From Zoroaster sp. YZ-2022 (lineage: Eukaryota > Echinodermata > Asteroidea > Forcipulatida > Zoroasteridae), in the NCBI GenBank assembly GCA_029582265.1, contig CM055837.1:8383926-8447925 (forward strand): 64,000 nucleotides of DNA, in the 5' to 3' direction. The notes under the pieces were generated by a model. That model was not told where the DNA came from and ran no database searches. It saw nothing but the letters and a program-made list of their open reading frames with translations. Within the stretch, counting starts at the first letter, position 1, and the number at the start of each line of letters is the position of its first letter. The translations under genes were made by a program, and so were the position numbers. This document shows, piece after piece, positions 29,881 through 40,929 of the stretch.

Positions 29881-30396
29881 GGGGACTGTAAATGCATGGA
29901 ATACCCGCCCTCCCTCTCCACGTGGTTGAAGCAACTATTTATCAATGGCGGAGGAATTGTCCAAATAAAAATGGTAAGTTTGTCAGACAGAGGATAACCT
30001 AAGCTTTCATACGGTTATAATTGTTTTGGCCTCGGTTGAACACTTTCAAAGCTATACCCGAACATAGAAATTGTTTAATTTGTTTTTTTCTTAGTTTATG
30101 ATATACAGTAGTCGTGGTTGATCATGCCGGCGTCGTCAAATGTCACAATTTTCCGGGGCTAATTGAGTGCTCACGTTTTGCTATTATTTATAGAATTGTG
30201 CAATTTGTATCCTTGGCTCAATCATGATCAGGTGTGTGTTTTGGCCAACTTGAAAATAAATTTTTAAAGGGTATGTATAACTTTTGATACGTTGGCAAAA
30301 TTTCTTCCAAATACAGGTTCGGTCTAGGGGGGAGGGAGTGGCGTAGCTATTGTTCTTGCATTTAGAGTGTGGAAGATTACGAACTCAATTATTTTG

Positions 30397-30761
30397 TGCA
30401 AAATAAATGTGACGCTCTGGCAAAACCCTAAACTTGGAGCCAATTTTCAAAAGTGAGATTTTGGTATAGTTTGATTCTCTAGATTTTCCTCTTTCATTTG
30501 ATAACAGATTATTTGTAGAAATCAGATTTTTTCCCCTGATTTCTACAAATCTGGTATCAAATGAAAGAGGAAAATCTAGAGCATCAAACTATACCAAAAT
30601 CTCACTTTTGAAAATTGGCTCCAAGTTAAAGGGTTTGCCAGAGCCAGTCATTAATGTTATTGGCCTTACGTTTCGAACCTAGCAGGTTCTTTCTCCAAAA
30701 CTTTCTGCTGAGAAAGAACCTGCTAGGTTCGAAACGTAAGACCAATAACATTTATTTTGCA
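30397..30761. mobile_element. Compound foldback element with two hairpins
   Basis: The outer pair TGCAAAATAAATGT / ACATTTATTTTGCA encloses a 231-bp near-perfect hairpin (30414-30644). A second hairpin (30653-30752) has arms containing TTACGTTTCGAACCTAGCAG. No coding. Confidence 0.75.
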
Positions 30762-31049
30762 TTTATACTACATGTCTTTTAGGTTGGTAAGCAGTTTGCA
30801 ACAGCTAATTCTCTGTTTATTTCAATTATTTAGTATAAGAAGGCATTTTTGCTGCACTAAAATGGGATAATTCAACTTTCTTTGCAACCAAGAAACCTCC
30901 TTAGCCTTCAGGCCTGATTTGATGTAGAAACAAAGAATTCAAAATAATAAATATTGATAAATATTTAATTAATAATAGCCAAGTGTTTATTACAGACCAA
31001 CAAACAGACACTTCACATGAAAACAACAGAAATATTTTAAGTTTAACCA

Positions 31050-31286
31050 TGGGCGGATCCAGAACATTTTTAAGGGGGGGGGGCTGAGAATCAAAAACAA
31101 TTATTTTTCAGTACTACAAAAATTACAATGAAATAATCAAAGGGAGAGAAAAACAAAGCACACGGTGGGAATGGGAGTGCGTTCTTCTCTACCCTCCCCC
31201 CCCTCTCTCTCTCTTTTTTTTTAACGATTTTTTTTTTGGGGGGGGGCTACAGCCCCCTTAGCCCCCCCCCCCCCTGGATCCGCCAA
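31050..31286. mobile_element. MITE with GGGCGGATCCAG ends
   Basis: Inverted termini TGGGCGGATCCAGAAC and CTGGATCCGCCA enclose G-runs on the left and C-runs on the right. The ends resemble hAT-type GGCGGATCCAG MITEs. A lone end (CTGGATCCGCCCC) also occurs at about 50757. Confidence 0.6.
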
Positions 31287-31438
31287 TGTTAACAGACTAA
31301 AGATATGTTGTCTGTCAAATTATCATAAATTCATTTGGCACAACAGAAACTTGGCATAACAGAAATAAAACAATTTGGGGGAAACAAGGTAAATATAAAC
31401 AAACTATAGGGCTTAGTTTCAAACTTATCCTTCTCAAT

Positions 31439-31766
31439 TAGTGCTGGGAGTTACCGGTTAGTTTGCCAACCGTTTAACCAAAACTTTCACGGTTGGTTAT
31501 CCGGTTAACCGAAAGCCGGCACCCGACGGCCACACAAACTAGATTGTCAGCAAATGGAACAATGTGTATACATTTTCAATCAAAAAGCATCAATAAATTT
31601 CCCGCAATGATTGTTTAATCTACGCAGCAAAAATCTTGAACAAAAAATGAGCAGTAAATTCTTCCAAAAAATGTTGATTTTTTTTTTTAAATGTTGGCTT
31701 CGGCTAGTCGGTTCGCAAATTTCTAAATGGTTAGTGCAGTTTTGGTCAGTACTATTCCCAACACTA
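31439..31766. mobile_element. Possible hAT-like MITE, TAGTGCTGGGA ends
   Basis: Termini TAGTGCTGGGA and TCCCAACACTA with inner GGTTA/GGTT words (ACCGGTTA). No target duplication is visible, so the boundaries are tentative. Confidence 0.4.
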
Positions 31767-32039
31767 ACAAACTTTGCTAAGGTAAGTAGTTTTCTACCAA
31801 TTTAAATGAGCATTTTTGAGTTTCGAATACTGAACAGAAGTGGTGAAAAGCTAAAAGTTCACCATGTTGGTAAATGGTGAAGACTGCATGGCAAACGTTT
31901 ATTCCCTTATTATTTGACCGATAATTGGTAACAAATTTCCAATCGATTCTAATCAAGTAGGGTTCGGAAAGGACCATCCTAAATCGTTTTTATGACATGG
32001 CTTAGTTAAGTGCCCGAGAAGATGGGGGTCTGCCCAAAA

Positions 32040-32255
32040 GTTAAACGTGCACATGTACATGGAATTGGAAACACTTCCTCCAAAAGCACATATCCTAGTA
32101 CAGGTACTAGGCTATGGAACCGCCCAACATTTGTCATGAACTTTGACCTTTCTATTGTATTGTTAAAAACAAAACTTATCAATCTCGGCATCTCGCCATA
32201 TTTGCCAAGCAGTGCCTTGTGTTATTTAAGAACTGAACATCATAAGATTGTATGA
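32040..32255 (+). pseudogene. C-terminal fragment of a second LINE ORF2
   Basis: STGTRLWNRPTFVMNFDLSI and LLKTKLINLGI resemble the GTRLWNxLP..FKxKLI tail of LINE ORF2 proteins. Short and isolated, with no upstream reverse transcriptase. Confidence 0.5.
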
Positions 32256-32524
32256 ACTACGTTTTTACCTAAAGCGTATATTATTTATTTATTTCATAAT
32301 TTATACTGTTTTGAATTTGGAGTTGTGCTCCATAATTTGAATTTACACAAATTCTGAGCAATAAATTATTCCTGCTTAAAACTGCTTGACTACATACTGT
32401 ATACATAACCCGTAGTGCATTTATTGGTAAACATTATGTTTACAAAATTGTTGCGCAGTCATGTTTTCTGCCCGGTGGTATATGCACTGCTGGTGCTGGT
32501 ATACCGTTGTGTGTAATCTAATGT

Positions 32525-32738
32525 ATACTGAACAAAATTATAAACGCCCCATGTGGCACTTTGAAACTTTTATTAGCCTTAGAGGTTGCAAAATCATACA
32601 AAATTCATTTTGTTGTTCAATATGCTACAGATTACTGTCCGTTAGAACACGATAGTGGCGTCTGGCAATCATGGACATGCATGTGGACACGGTGGGGGTC
32701 AGGTTGAAACATGGGGCGTTTATATTTTTGCTCAGTGT
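32525..32738. mobile_element. Mariner-like MITE, ATAAACGCCCCATG ends
   Basis: Termini TACTGAACAAAATTATAAAC and CATGGGGCGTTTATATTTTT, then GCTCAGTG, beside TA. The interior shows no pairing or coding. Confidence 0.65.
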
Positions 32739-33548
32739 ATATTCCTTGATTTTTTAAAATAAGATTTTGAGTTTTTACAACACATGTTAAATCCTTGAAG
32801 AAAAGGGTGGTCAGTGCATTTCCAATGGGCTTCTGACGATCGTTGGAGCCAGCACGTGTGAAGTGGGCATGCTTTATGTAGGAATTATGTCACACTTACC
32901 AACAGGATAACAGAATTCCTTTATTTCTGTCTGAGGTGCCAAGATTAGTAAAATTATTACCAAACTAAATTTACAACTTCACGAGACAAAAAATACACAT
33001 AAATGAATACACACAAATAAGCTTTTACAGTCATTTTACCAAAACTGGACACGAGCTTTAAATGCATTTTGTCCAAACGATGTGAAATATACATGTACAG
33101 TACATGTGTAGCACACTTCAATTGTAGCAAGAGTTGTTGATCATTCCGAATTAAATTGTCATCTTTGCTGTTTTTTCTACAATACACATTTGCAATTCGG
33201 GCAACTCAATGTGTATTGTAGACAATGCGCACGTTAGACAAAAGCTTTTGTCTCGGATTTCAAAGATACAAATATCATCAAATGCGCTTTGCATTTTTTA
33301 TACAGTATGCTTATTGGGTTTGAAATAATGTTTACACTAAACTAACTTAACACACATTCTCTGTCACTTTCTTTTGTCTTAGATAGCCAGGAGAATCAGC
33401 ATTGTGTTTGGTCATCATTTACGAATGGCGATAAGTCAAGACAACCACATCAAAATTGGAAGGCAATCGTTGACTTGGAGTGTGGTAACCTATGCTAATC
33501 TGTTGATACCATACATGTAAGTCAGTCACAATCTTTCATTTGATCTTT

Positions 33549-33603
33549 AAAGGGAAGATTCTACATCGGTAATGTTGGCAAAGCTGCTTCAGTGGGTATG
33601 CTT
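33549..33603. repeat. Lone inverted monomer of the 81-bp repeat
   Basis: AAGGGAAGATTCTACATCGG, TAATGTTGGCAAAGCTGCTT, CAGTGGGTATGCTT is the reverse complement of the array unit with substitutions. Confidence 0.65.
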
Positions 33604-33612
33604 TACACTTTC

Positions 33613-34306
33613 TTAATTCATAACCTGAATCCTCCAAAATCCTTCAGTAGTAAAGCAAGCACATGACATGTATGCACACATGTGTTTCTAATCTGTGATA
33701 CATGTACATGGCCAGGGACCCTCCCTGCATGCACGGAGCAATAAACAGTGTCCACTGACCCAAGCACTGACCTTGCAATCACTACAACAAACATGGATGT
33801 ACATGTACCATGGAAAGGCAAGTATGCCGAATAACCTCAATCCTCCAAAATCCTTCACTTTAGCAAAGAGCATATAGCATGTAACCTCAATCCTTCAAAA
33901 TCCTTCAAAATCCTTCACTTTAGCAAAGAGGATTTTAGAGGATTTGGGAAGGTTAGGGTTAATAGACAATCAAAATTGAAGGGGCACTGTGTTAAAGACT
34001 ATTGCATTTGTTCAGTTCAAGGCCTGGTAAACCCCAAATTATATTGGAGGATTGAGGTTATTAGGCATACTTGCCTTTCCATGGTACATGTACATCCATG
34101 TTTGTTGTAGTGATTGCAAGGTCAGTGCTTGGGTCAGTGGACACTGTTTATTGCTCCATGCATGCAGGGAGGGTCCCTGGCCATGTACATGTATCACAGA
34201 TTAGAAACACATGTGTGCATATATGTCATGTGCTTGCTTTACTACTGAAGAATTTTGGAGGATTCAGGTTATGTGTAAGCAAATGGGCCTAGGGAGTTAG
34301 GGTTAA
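33613..34306. repeat. Long inverted repeat, ~230-bp arms, TTAA at both ends
   Basis: The arm at about 33619-33850 is the near-perfect complement of 34043-34273, with a ~190-bp spacer rich in ATCCTTCAAAATCC. TTAA lies at 33613 and 34303, with GTTAGGG next to the right TTAA. Probably another TTAA-type foldback element. Confidence 0.65.
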
Positions 34307-34391
34307 TGGAAGTGCCCATTAACAAGAGAAAACGCCTAGCCCCCTTAAAATCGTTTGCTGTCAATACTTCAATCCATACTGAATACCAAGT

Positions 34392-34563
34392 CTAGAATCG
34401 GTATCCATACCAGTCGGTGTATCGGTAAATCTGAGCTGTCTCCAAAGCCTTGGCCAGGTTTTTGGACTTCCTTGACTTACGAGCGAGGTGCTTGGTAATA
34501 GTTGCATTGGATCTCTTTAGCATGTGTGCTTTGCGAAGTTGATCATTCTTTGATCGGATCCAT
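34392..34563 (-). CDS. CCDC181: CCDC181 coding exon 4 and stop
   Basis: The acceptor TCTAG|ATGGATC continues QWIRSKNDQLRKAH. A Lys/Arg-rich helix and the conserved C-terminus AQIYRYTDWYGYRF follow, with TAG at 34394-34392. Confidence 0.92.
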
Positions 34564-37500
34564 CTAGATAAAGCAGGAAAAATAGTTTAAAGAAAGTGTA
34601 AAACACTGGTAAGTGACGAAGTACATGTGTTAAAGCAAAACTGTCACTACAAGGGTGATCTCTGTGAAACCACCACTGAAAATTAGTTCAATACATTTAT
34701 GAACATCATATAAGCTTTGAAAACCATTCACAATTTTCTCAGCCGACAATTTGAACTTAAATTTGAACTTTGTTTGTTTTAGCTCCAAATAACGCCCCCG
34801 CTAAGCATCCATTCTAAATCTCATACTCGGGACCACCCTGCCATTTGCTATGGTGTGGAATTATTTGTGGACTTATCTGGTACCTGATATTGACTGATTA
34901 ACCAGGGCTCCTAATTTTTGACCATTTGAAACCATTCAAAATTTCCACTTACCAAAATGCCCATTGGTTTTGTACACACATGGTGATACCATTTGAACAG
35001 TGTTGGTAGCAAGCTTTACTACCATTCAAATGCATAGAGGGTCCATTGATTCACCACTTAGAAGTATCCAAACAAGGTTTTGTATTAGCTGTACTACCAT
35101 TTGGAAAGATCCAAGCAAGGTTTTGTATTAATTTTAGCTGACCTACCATTCAAAACCATTTGGGGGAATCAATACTGTACAGTTATTTCACCATTCAAAA
35201 CCACAAAAGCGAATGGTTTCAAATGGTGGAACAACTTGTATGAAAAAGGTACCAGAAGCAGGAGGGTTAAAGTCTTGAGAGATTTGATTAATCTTTAAAA
35301 AAAAAAACCCAAAACAGTAGTACCTATGACAAATAATATTTTAATGAAAGTTTGATAACATTTTCACTGTTGTAAAGATTTATTTATTTAAAAGACAGTT
35401 TTGTATTATTTTATATATACTTAAACTAAGTAAACTAAATGGAGTGCTCAGAAAGCACCTTAGAGCATCTAGAATCCAACATTTTCCGAGACCCTACGGG
35501 GTCTTTTGACCCTACAAGGTGGGCCCTGGCCCTACACTGCTGCTTCGCATATTTCTAAGTCTCCCCTCCCCCACTTCTCAGTAATCATTGACACCTGTGA
35601 AGGCGTGAAATTGGGCACCGGATACTTACTGTTTGAAAGCCTGGTCACATTCCCTACGGTCGCGTACATAGTACCCGTTAATCTTTTCCTGCTCTGCTTC
35701 TTTCCTCAGTTTTCTCTCTCGCTTGGCCTGCTCTTGTTTCATCTGAAGCCAGTCTTGAAAAATTTCTTCAGTATTGATCTCATCCTATCGGGGAAAAAAA
35801 AAAGTTTCTCTCAATAAAAGTAATGAACATGATATGTAAATAACATCAGTATCAGCTCTGTTCCATGTTAATTACGATAAAACCAAAAACAAAGGTCTCC
35901 AGTTTCTGGTCACTGAGTGTATCGCCTCAGACCCATGCGTTGGCATTTTAAGTTTCCTTTTTTTTTCCCGCGATGAAACGATGTCCAATTGCAGCCCAAA
36001 TTGCTGGATCGATTGGAATTCTACATCACTGTGTTTTTCACATTGGGTATGAACATTCGCCTGATTTGTGAGGCCTTTCTTGGCCACCATTCTTTGTGTA
36101 TGGGAAATTTGGTCCATACATATATCACGTATTTCACTAGTTGGCCAAAAAATAAATAAATAAATAAATACCAAAAACAAAAAATAACTGACCTGTGAAA
36201 GTTTCTGATGTTTTTCTATTTATAAGAAGTTATTTATTTAAATTTAAAAAAAAATTTTTATGGGGGGGGTGGACATAGTATCTCAACAAGTGGAAGTAGA
36301 CCTTTGTAGAACTTCCTAGATACATGTATGCCATTGCAGAGAGGATGGTAAATCAATCTTACATTTGTGTGCTTTTTACCTTCTTCTCTTCACCCTTATT
36401 TGTTTCGTTGTCTGTCTTCCTTCTCTGCTTCTTGGCATCTTCTTTCTGTTGAAGCCATGCCTGGAAGGCACTCTCTGCCTCCTCCTGTTTCTTCTGCTGC
36501 TCCTCTTCTGCCGCCTGCTTCTCTTCCTGCTCCTTCTGCATCCTGAGTCGAAATTGGTCTTTTTTATGTTCCTTTTGTTCTGGTGTCAAGCCGTACGTGC
36601 TGTATCCTGTATAGGTGTTGGACCATCCAGATTGGTAAGTTGATTCCCGTTGTGTTCGGGCCGACTGGATTCGACGAGGAGGAAGCTGTGTTCGCCGCAG
36701 TCCTGTGTTGTCAGTTGCCGTTGATGGTCGGGGCTTTGAGGGGGGCTTTGGCTGCAGCAGGGTCACTGTCTGCTGAGGTGTGGTGTCTGGGGCATCACCA
36801 TGGCCATTAGGGGTAACAGGCTCATGTTTTTGCTGGTCAGTTTCATCTTCCACTGGTGACACTTCAAGTCCCATAAATCGCCTTTCCATAGAGCTCAAGT
36901 CTTTGACGCTGATCAACTCAAACTTACCATCTCTCTCAATCAATACCTTGTCTTCCTGTCCACGGGGGCTTTGGCCGTTACCATTCTGATTATGCTTTTG
37001 CTCACTTTCCTTTGATTTTATTTCAGGGTTTTCCCCTTCACTTTCCAAGGTCAGTTTTGTGACCTCAAGGTCATTGGGGTCTGTGACCTCTGAGGAATGT
37101 GTTTCATTGTCGTCCGCATTTTCACTTTCGGTGTTGATGTTTTCACTATCTCCCGTTTCAAATTCCTCATCCTCATACAATTCCTCTGGAAATTCAACAG
37201 CAATAACCTTTTCACTGAAGGTAACCTTTCTGTCTGTTCTTTCTGGGATTTCTCCCTCTGCTCTAAGCTGTTCGTTAAGCTCTCGCACTCGGTCAGCAAT
37301 ATCATACTCCGGTGGGTCGTCCATCGGCAAAAATCCCTCTTCTTTCAGTTTTTGTAGCTCCAGTTCCAGAAGCCTCTGCTCATCCGATAAACCATCATCT
37401 GTGGCTGTTTCGTGTTCCTCATGGTCACTATCAACAGCCGTTTCATGTTGTTCTTCACTCTTGTCACTGAGTGGGTATTGTGATGATGGCTCTTCCAGCC

Positions 37501-40106
37501 GGGACTCTGATCTTGGATATTGTTCCTCTTCATTTCCATTCTGTAAAAAATTAAACATTGAATTGTTATATGAACAAAATCAAGTTGAGAGGTAACGAAC
37601 CTTTTTCCCATTTTGGTGAATTAAGTTGTGTTTACTGGCCTTCCCAACACCCATGTAAAAATCATGTTTGTATGATAAATAAAACAACTGCTCCTTGAGA
37701 ACGGTGAATATGATTTAATGATTTATCCCTTGCTAGCCTGAAATTATTGTCTGCGACCTAAAATAGCATATTGTATCAGGTCTGCAGTCATTATAATAAG
37801 AATGGATTGTTCATATTGATGTCATTGATATGTTCAAGTAGGCAGCCCAGCTGGAGGGCCCAGCTGTTGTTAATTACATGTAAGTCTATAAAAAAATTTA
37901 TGAGGGAGTAGGTATTCCCGCAGTTTGGGCCCAATTTCAAGAAAAATAGCAAGAAAATTCAGAGTGATGCATGCGTGTTCACCAATCACCATGGATTTTG
38001 TATTGTTGCATCACTCATTTGCTAGCAATAACGGCCGGTAAGTTAGCGTGCCTTTCTCTATGCTTAACAGTTAGCAGTGCTATAAAATGAAAAAAGGTAC
38101 AGTAAGCAAAAAATCGGCTGCTTAGCAGCTCTGTGAAAGTGGGCCCTGTATACTCCTTTGTAACACATCCAGCTATACATACTAAAAGTATTGAATATAT
38201 TGCCAACAGGTGTCCCATTTAGGCATTACAGGTAGGGCTGTGCCGGGTATCCAGGTATTCGGATACCCGACCGAAACGGTCATTACCCGGTTCCATTTTT
38301 CGGTTCCAATTACCCGTAAACAACTTTTTAAAATTCAGACTTAACATTTGAGCAGTGCGAACAGACATCTGTGACTCTTGAACAATGTAATGTTTACACT
38401 TTTACAGACAATTATCTTTAAATTCAAGAGATTACACTCCAATAAAGAAAAGATCGATTTAAGTATGGTATCCTCTGTATTATAAAACTTAAAAGTCAAT
38501 TTGTTACCATTTACAGTACATGTATTTGTACACCACCGGACTCAGCATGTTTTCAACAAAAATGAAAACGGGTATCCGAAGTTTCCTGATTTCGGGTATC
38601 CGGTTCCAAAAATATCCAAAAACGCACATCCCTAATTACAGGTGACTGGAAAAAAGTTCAAGAGAGCTAGTTCTAAATAAAACACTCATTCAAGTCAAAT
38701 CCAAACTAAATTTAGCCTAAATGCAGACATGATTTAACAAGTCTAAATGCTGTCTCCACCTCTCTCCCCACACCCCCCTATCCCTGCGCTGATAGCATCT
38801 TATCTTCCCTCAAGTTTGTCACACATGAATTGTCAATATTCTATCAAAACCATTCTATAGTACTGTAGCAATTATCTTACCATATTGCTACACTGGTCAA
38901 ATACAGTCAACTAATCTGTTGACTAATTTAGTTTTAACCTGTCTGGTTTTGACATCTGTCATTTGACTGTTTTGACCTTGGAAAGAATGTAGATTCTCTT
39001 CCTTCCTCCATGGTAGAATACAACTGCTACTTTTTCTATCCAAATATGACAAATTTCACAGATTTTTCTTTAAAAGATGATAGAGGATTCACTTAAGGAG
39101 AAGAAAGTGTAGTCAAATGAGGATTGGAAATGATATTTTGGGAATTTTGAGCAATGAATGTATGCACATCCAATGAGCTGTTGGCCATCTTGTTGTCTGC
39201 TTAAACACATGCAATAGACATTGTGCAAAAGTGGCCGGCTGGGTTCGACATTCTTTCCTTGACCTTTTTTGTGAGGTTAAAAGGTATGGCATTTACCAGT
39301 TTTGGACTTAAACTGTCGTGCAACAAGAGGGCCAGTGAGGCACTTAAAAACACTTAAAGGGGCAGTATCGTCACGATCTGAGCAGACTTTCAACAGGGTA
39401 TGGAATCGGTGTCCTGGTTTAAGATGAACACAGTGACTGCAAATTACTGGCTCATTTATGCAGCAGTAGCAGTAATATGACCTTATCACGTCGAAAATTA
39501 TTTTCAGTCACCGAGTTAGTCTAAAACAAACACTCCGATTCCATGTCCTGTTGATCGTGACGATACGGCCCCTTTACCAATGCACAAAGGCTTGCATGTC
39601 ACATTAACATGGAGTGCCATGGTCGAGCGGTTTAGTGCATCAGATTTGTGTTCTGATGGCTGAGTTGTCAGAATGTGGGTTCGAATCCTGCCCGTGACTG
39701 GGGTACTTGTGTCCTTGAGCAAGTCACTTTACCATAATTGCTTCTCTCCACCCAGGGTAAATGGGTACCTGTGAGGGCAGAGTTGGTTGTTGTGTTTGAT
39801 TAGCCCATATGCGCTGAAATGGCAGCAATTGAGCTGTATATTCCCCAAGGAGCTGAGATGGTTTCAGGAATGATTTATGAGCCTGATGAGCAGGGGTAAT
39901 AATGTAATGCGCCTTGAGCACCAGTTTGGTGGATACGTGCGCTATATAAGTCTACATTAGGACGATCAGAGCACACTGATCGAAACGTCGAGTTGTACCT
40001 CCAGTTCTTTTCAGAAGTAATTAAGTTGAGATTCCACATGGTGTCACCGCAATTAGTCTTACTTATCATCCTCACCATGCAAAGCTACAAGTTTTACCTA
40101 AGTCTA

Positions 40107-40140
<34 letters not shown>

Positions 40141-40301
40141 ATCATCCAATTTTGAGTTGTTTGCCTCCTCACCTGTGAATAATCAGCTGCTTCCTCTGTC
40201 TCGGTTCCTATCAACCAATCCAGCTCCCTATCAATGGAGCTGTTTGAGTCGGAACGATCCCTTCTAGGGTTGGGGTCGTTTGGTCTCTCCATCTCAGCCA
40301 T
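34392..40301 (-). CDS. CCDC181: Coiled-coil domain-containing protein 181, 4 coding exons
   Basis: CCDC181 is a microtubule-associated protein of motile cilia and sperm flagella. Joining 40301-40173, 37540-36380, 35784-35630 and 34563-34392 gives 538 residues; human is 509. Conserved landmarks are an N-terminal acidic helix (SIDRELDWLI), the signature ERDGKFELISVKDL (human ERDGKFELLNLQDI) and the STYGLTPEQKE motif. These are followed by repeated basic coiled coils with Trp anchors (FQAWLQQK, FQDWLQMK, AFKQWIR) and a C-terminus resembling human FRFTDHYN (YTDWYGYRF). The middle is rich in acidic and Ser/Thr residues and probably disordered. Met1 and Met4 are both possible starts. An extra small exon in the 2.6-kb first intron cannot be excluded, although phase 0 to phase 0 joins cleanly. 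Confidence 0.9.
34902..35266. mobile_element. TTAA-flanked MITE, ATGGTTTGAA core, copy 3
   Basis: TTAA at 34898-34901 and 35267-35270. The right end GGAGGG is intact; the left end is degenerate (CCAGGGCTCCTA). The core is nearly the same as 7471-7834. It lies in CCDC181 intron 3. Confidence 0.75.
35630..35784 (-). CDS. CCDC181: CCDC181 coding exon 3
   Basis: The acceptor GATAG|GATGAG opens DEINTEEIFQDWLQMKQEQA and a basic coiled coil ending CDQAFK. The donor CA|GTAAGT leaves two bases that complete Gln482. Confidence 0.92.
36380..37540 (-). CDS. CCDC181: CCDC181 coding exon 2 (large central exon)
   Basis: A 1161-bp phase-0 exon: acceptor TTTTACAG|AATGGA, donor AAGAAG|GTAAAA. It carries the acidic region, the ERDGKFELISVKDL signature, STYGLTPEQKE and the first coiled coil with FQAWLQQK. 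Confidence 0.93.
38233..38634. mobile_element. hAT-type MITE with perfect 8-bp target duplication
   Basis: Ends TAGGGCTGTGCCGGGTATCC and GCACATCCCTA, flanked on both sides by ATTACAGG. The interior carries further GGGTATCCG words. Lies in CCDC181 intron 1. Confidence 0.8.
39020..39260 (+). repeat. Dispersed repeat, second copy
   Basis: GAGGATTGGAAATGATATTT, TGTTGGCCATCTTGTTGTCT and GGCTGGGTTCGACATTCTTT run parallel to the reverse copy at 29635-29880. Confidence 0.5.
39357..39574 (+). mobile_element. TA-flanked MITE, family AAGGGGCAGTATCGTCACG, copy 3
   Basis: An independent copy in CCDC181 intron 1 with TA at both borders. The long terminal inverted repeats (AAGGGGCAGTATCGTCACGA and its complement) are followed by GGAATCGG and CCGATTCC inner pairs. 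No open frame. Confidence 0.75.
39611..40138 (+). mobile_element. tRNA-derived SINE, forward copy interrupted near its tail
   Basis: GGAGTGCCATGGTCGAGCGG (A box) and GGTTCGAATCC (B box) are followed by the family body. The GATCGAAACG element (39959-40097) is inserted at the 3' end; the (ATT)n tail resumes after it. Confidence 0.85.
39959..40097 (+). mobile_element. Monomer of the GATCGAAACGTCGAG element inserted in a SINE tail
   Basis: The unit GGACGATCAGAGCACACTGA..CAAGTTTTACC interrupts the SINE 3' end and is flanked by TAAGTCTACATTA on both sides (12-13-bp target duplication). Same unit as 14540-14808. Confidence 0.8.
40173..40301 (-). CDS. CCDC181: CCDC181 coding exon 1
   Basis: Encodes 43 residues from MAEMERPNDP to EEAADYSQ. 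The donor CAG|GTGAGG is in phase 0. The DRELDWLI motif corresponds to the human N-terminal EKDLEWLI. Confidence 0.8.
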
Positions 40302-40408
40302 TCTGGCTGAAGTCCGTTGATATTGATCAAGATACTAAATTTAAGGTTGATCTTCTAAGAAATGTATACCTGTAACAACATAAATAAAATTGACAAAAAT
40401 GACTGCAA

Positions 40409-40606
40409 TAGACCTTAAATGCATATGATGTCACAAACTGAATATCGCCCTCTATCAGAGGCTAGAGAAGGTCACTCATTGGTTCATGTATGCGCGCTGT
40501 GCGTATACGCACGCACAGCGCGCATACATGAACCAATGAGTGACCTTCTCTAGCCTCTGATAGAGGGCGACCTTCCGTTTGTAACGTCATAAATGCATAA
40601 GGTCTA
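40409..40606. mobile_element. Foldback MITE with near-perfect long hairpin
   Basis: Ends TAGACCTT and AAGGTCTA. The inner arms (40444-40503 and 40507-40570), starting TCGCCCTCTATCAGAGGCTA, are essentially perfect complements around GTATAC. Lies 5' of CCDC181 exon 1, 107 bp beyond its start codon. Confidence 0.8.
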
Positions 40607-40929
40607 TAGATCATGTCCAAAGTAGGATGACAAAAATGTAAAGGATGCCATGATTTTTTGTTTTCTTTCACATGTGTTTAGAGTTTTACCTTTGAGTGAA
40701 TCTTACTTTTATGAATAAAACTTCAACTCGAAATGGGCTGGGTAGTCCTAAAACACATGACACCTTCTACAATGTGCCATTCTCAAACTACATGTACCGT
40801 ATTTTGAACTGTAACATGTATGTGTTGACCTCGAGTCAAGCTCACCACTAGCAACAGTGATACATTATACAGTGCAGGTTGCATACCACATGTGCATACC
40901 GTCTCACTGCCAAGCCAGATTCCAACAAT

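Larger units (their letters stand above)
27918..34391. other. Intergenic region between the LINE locus and CCDC181
   Basis: Non-coding apart from the fragments listed. 28500-28820 is rich in GCCCC and AAACGCC words with no recognisable structure. 30000-30390 and 31770-32000 show nothing. 32740-33540 shows nothing beyond A/T-rich sequence. Confidence 0.6.
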
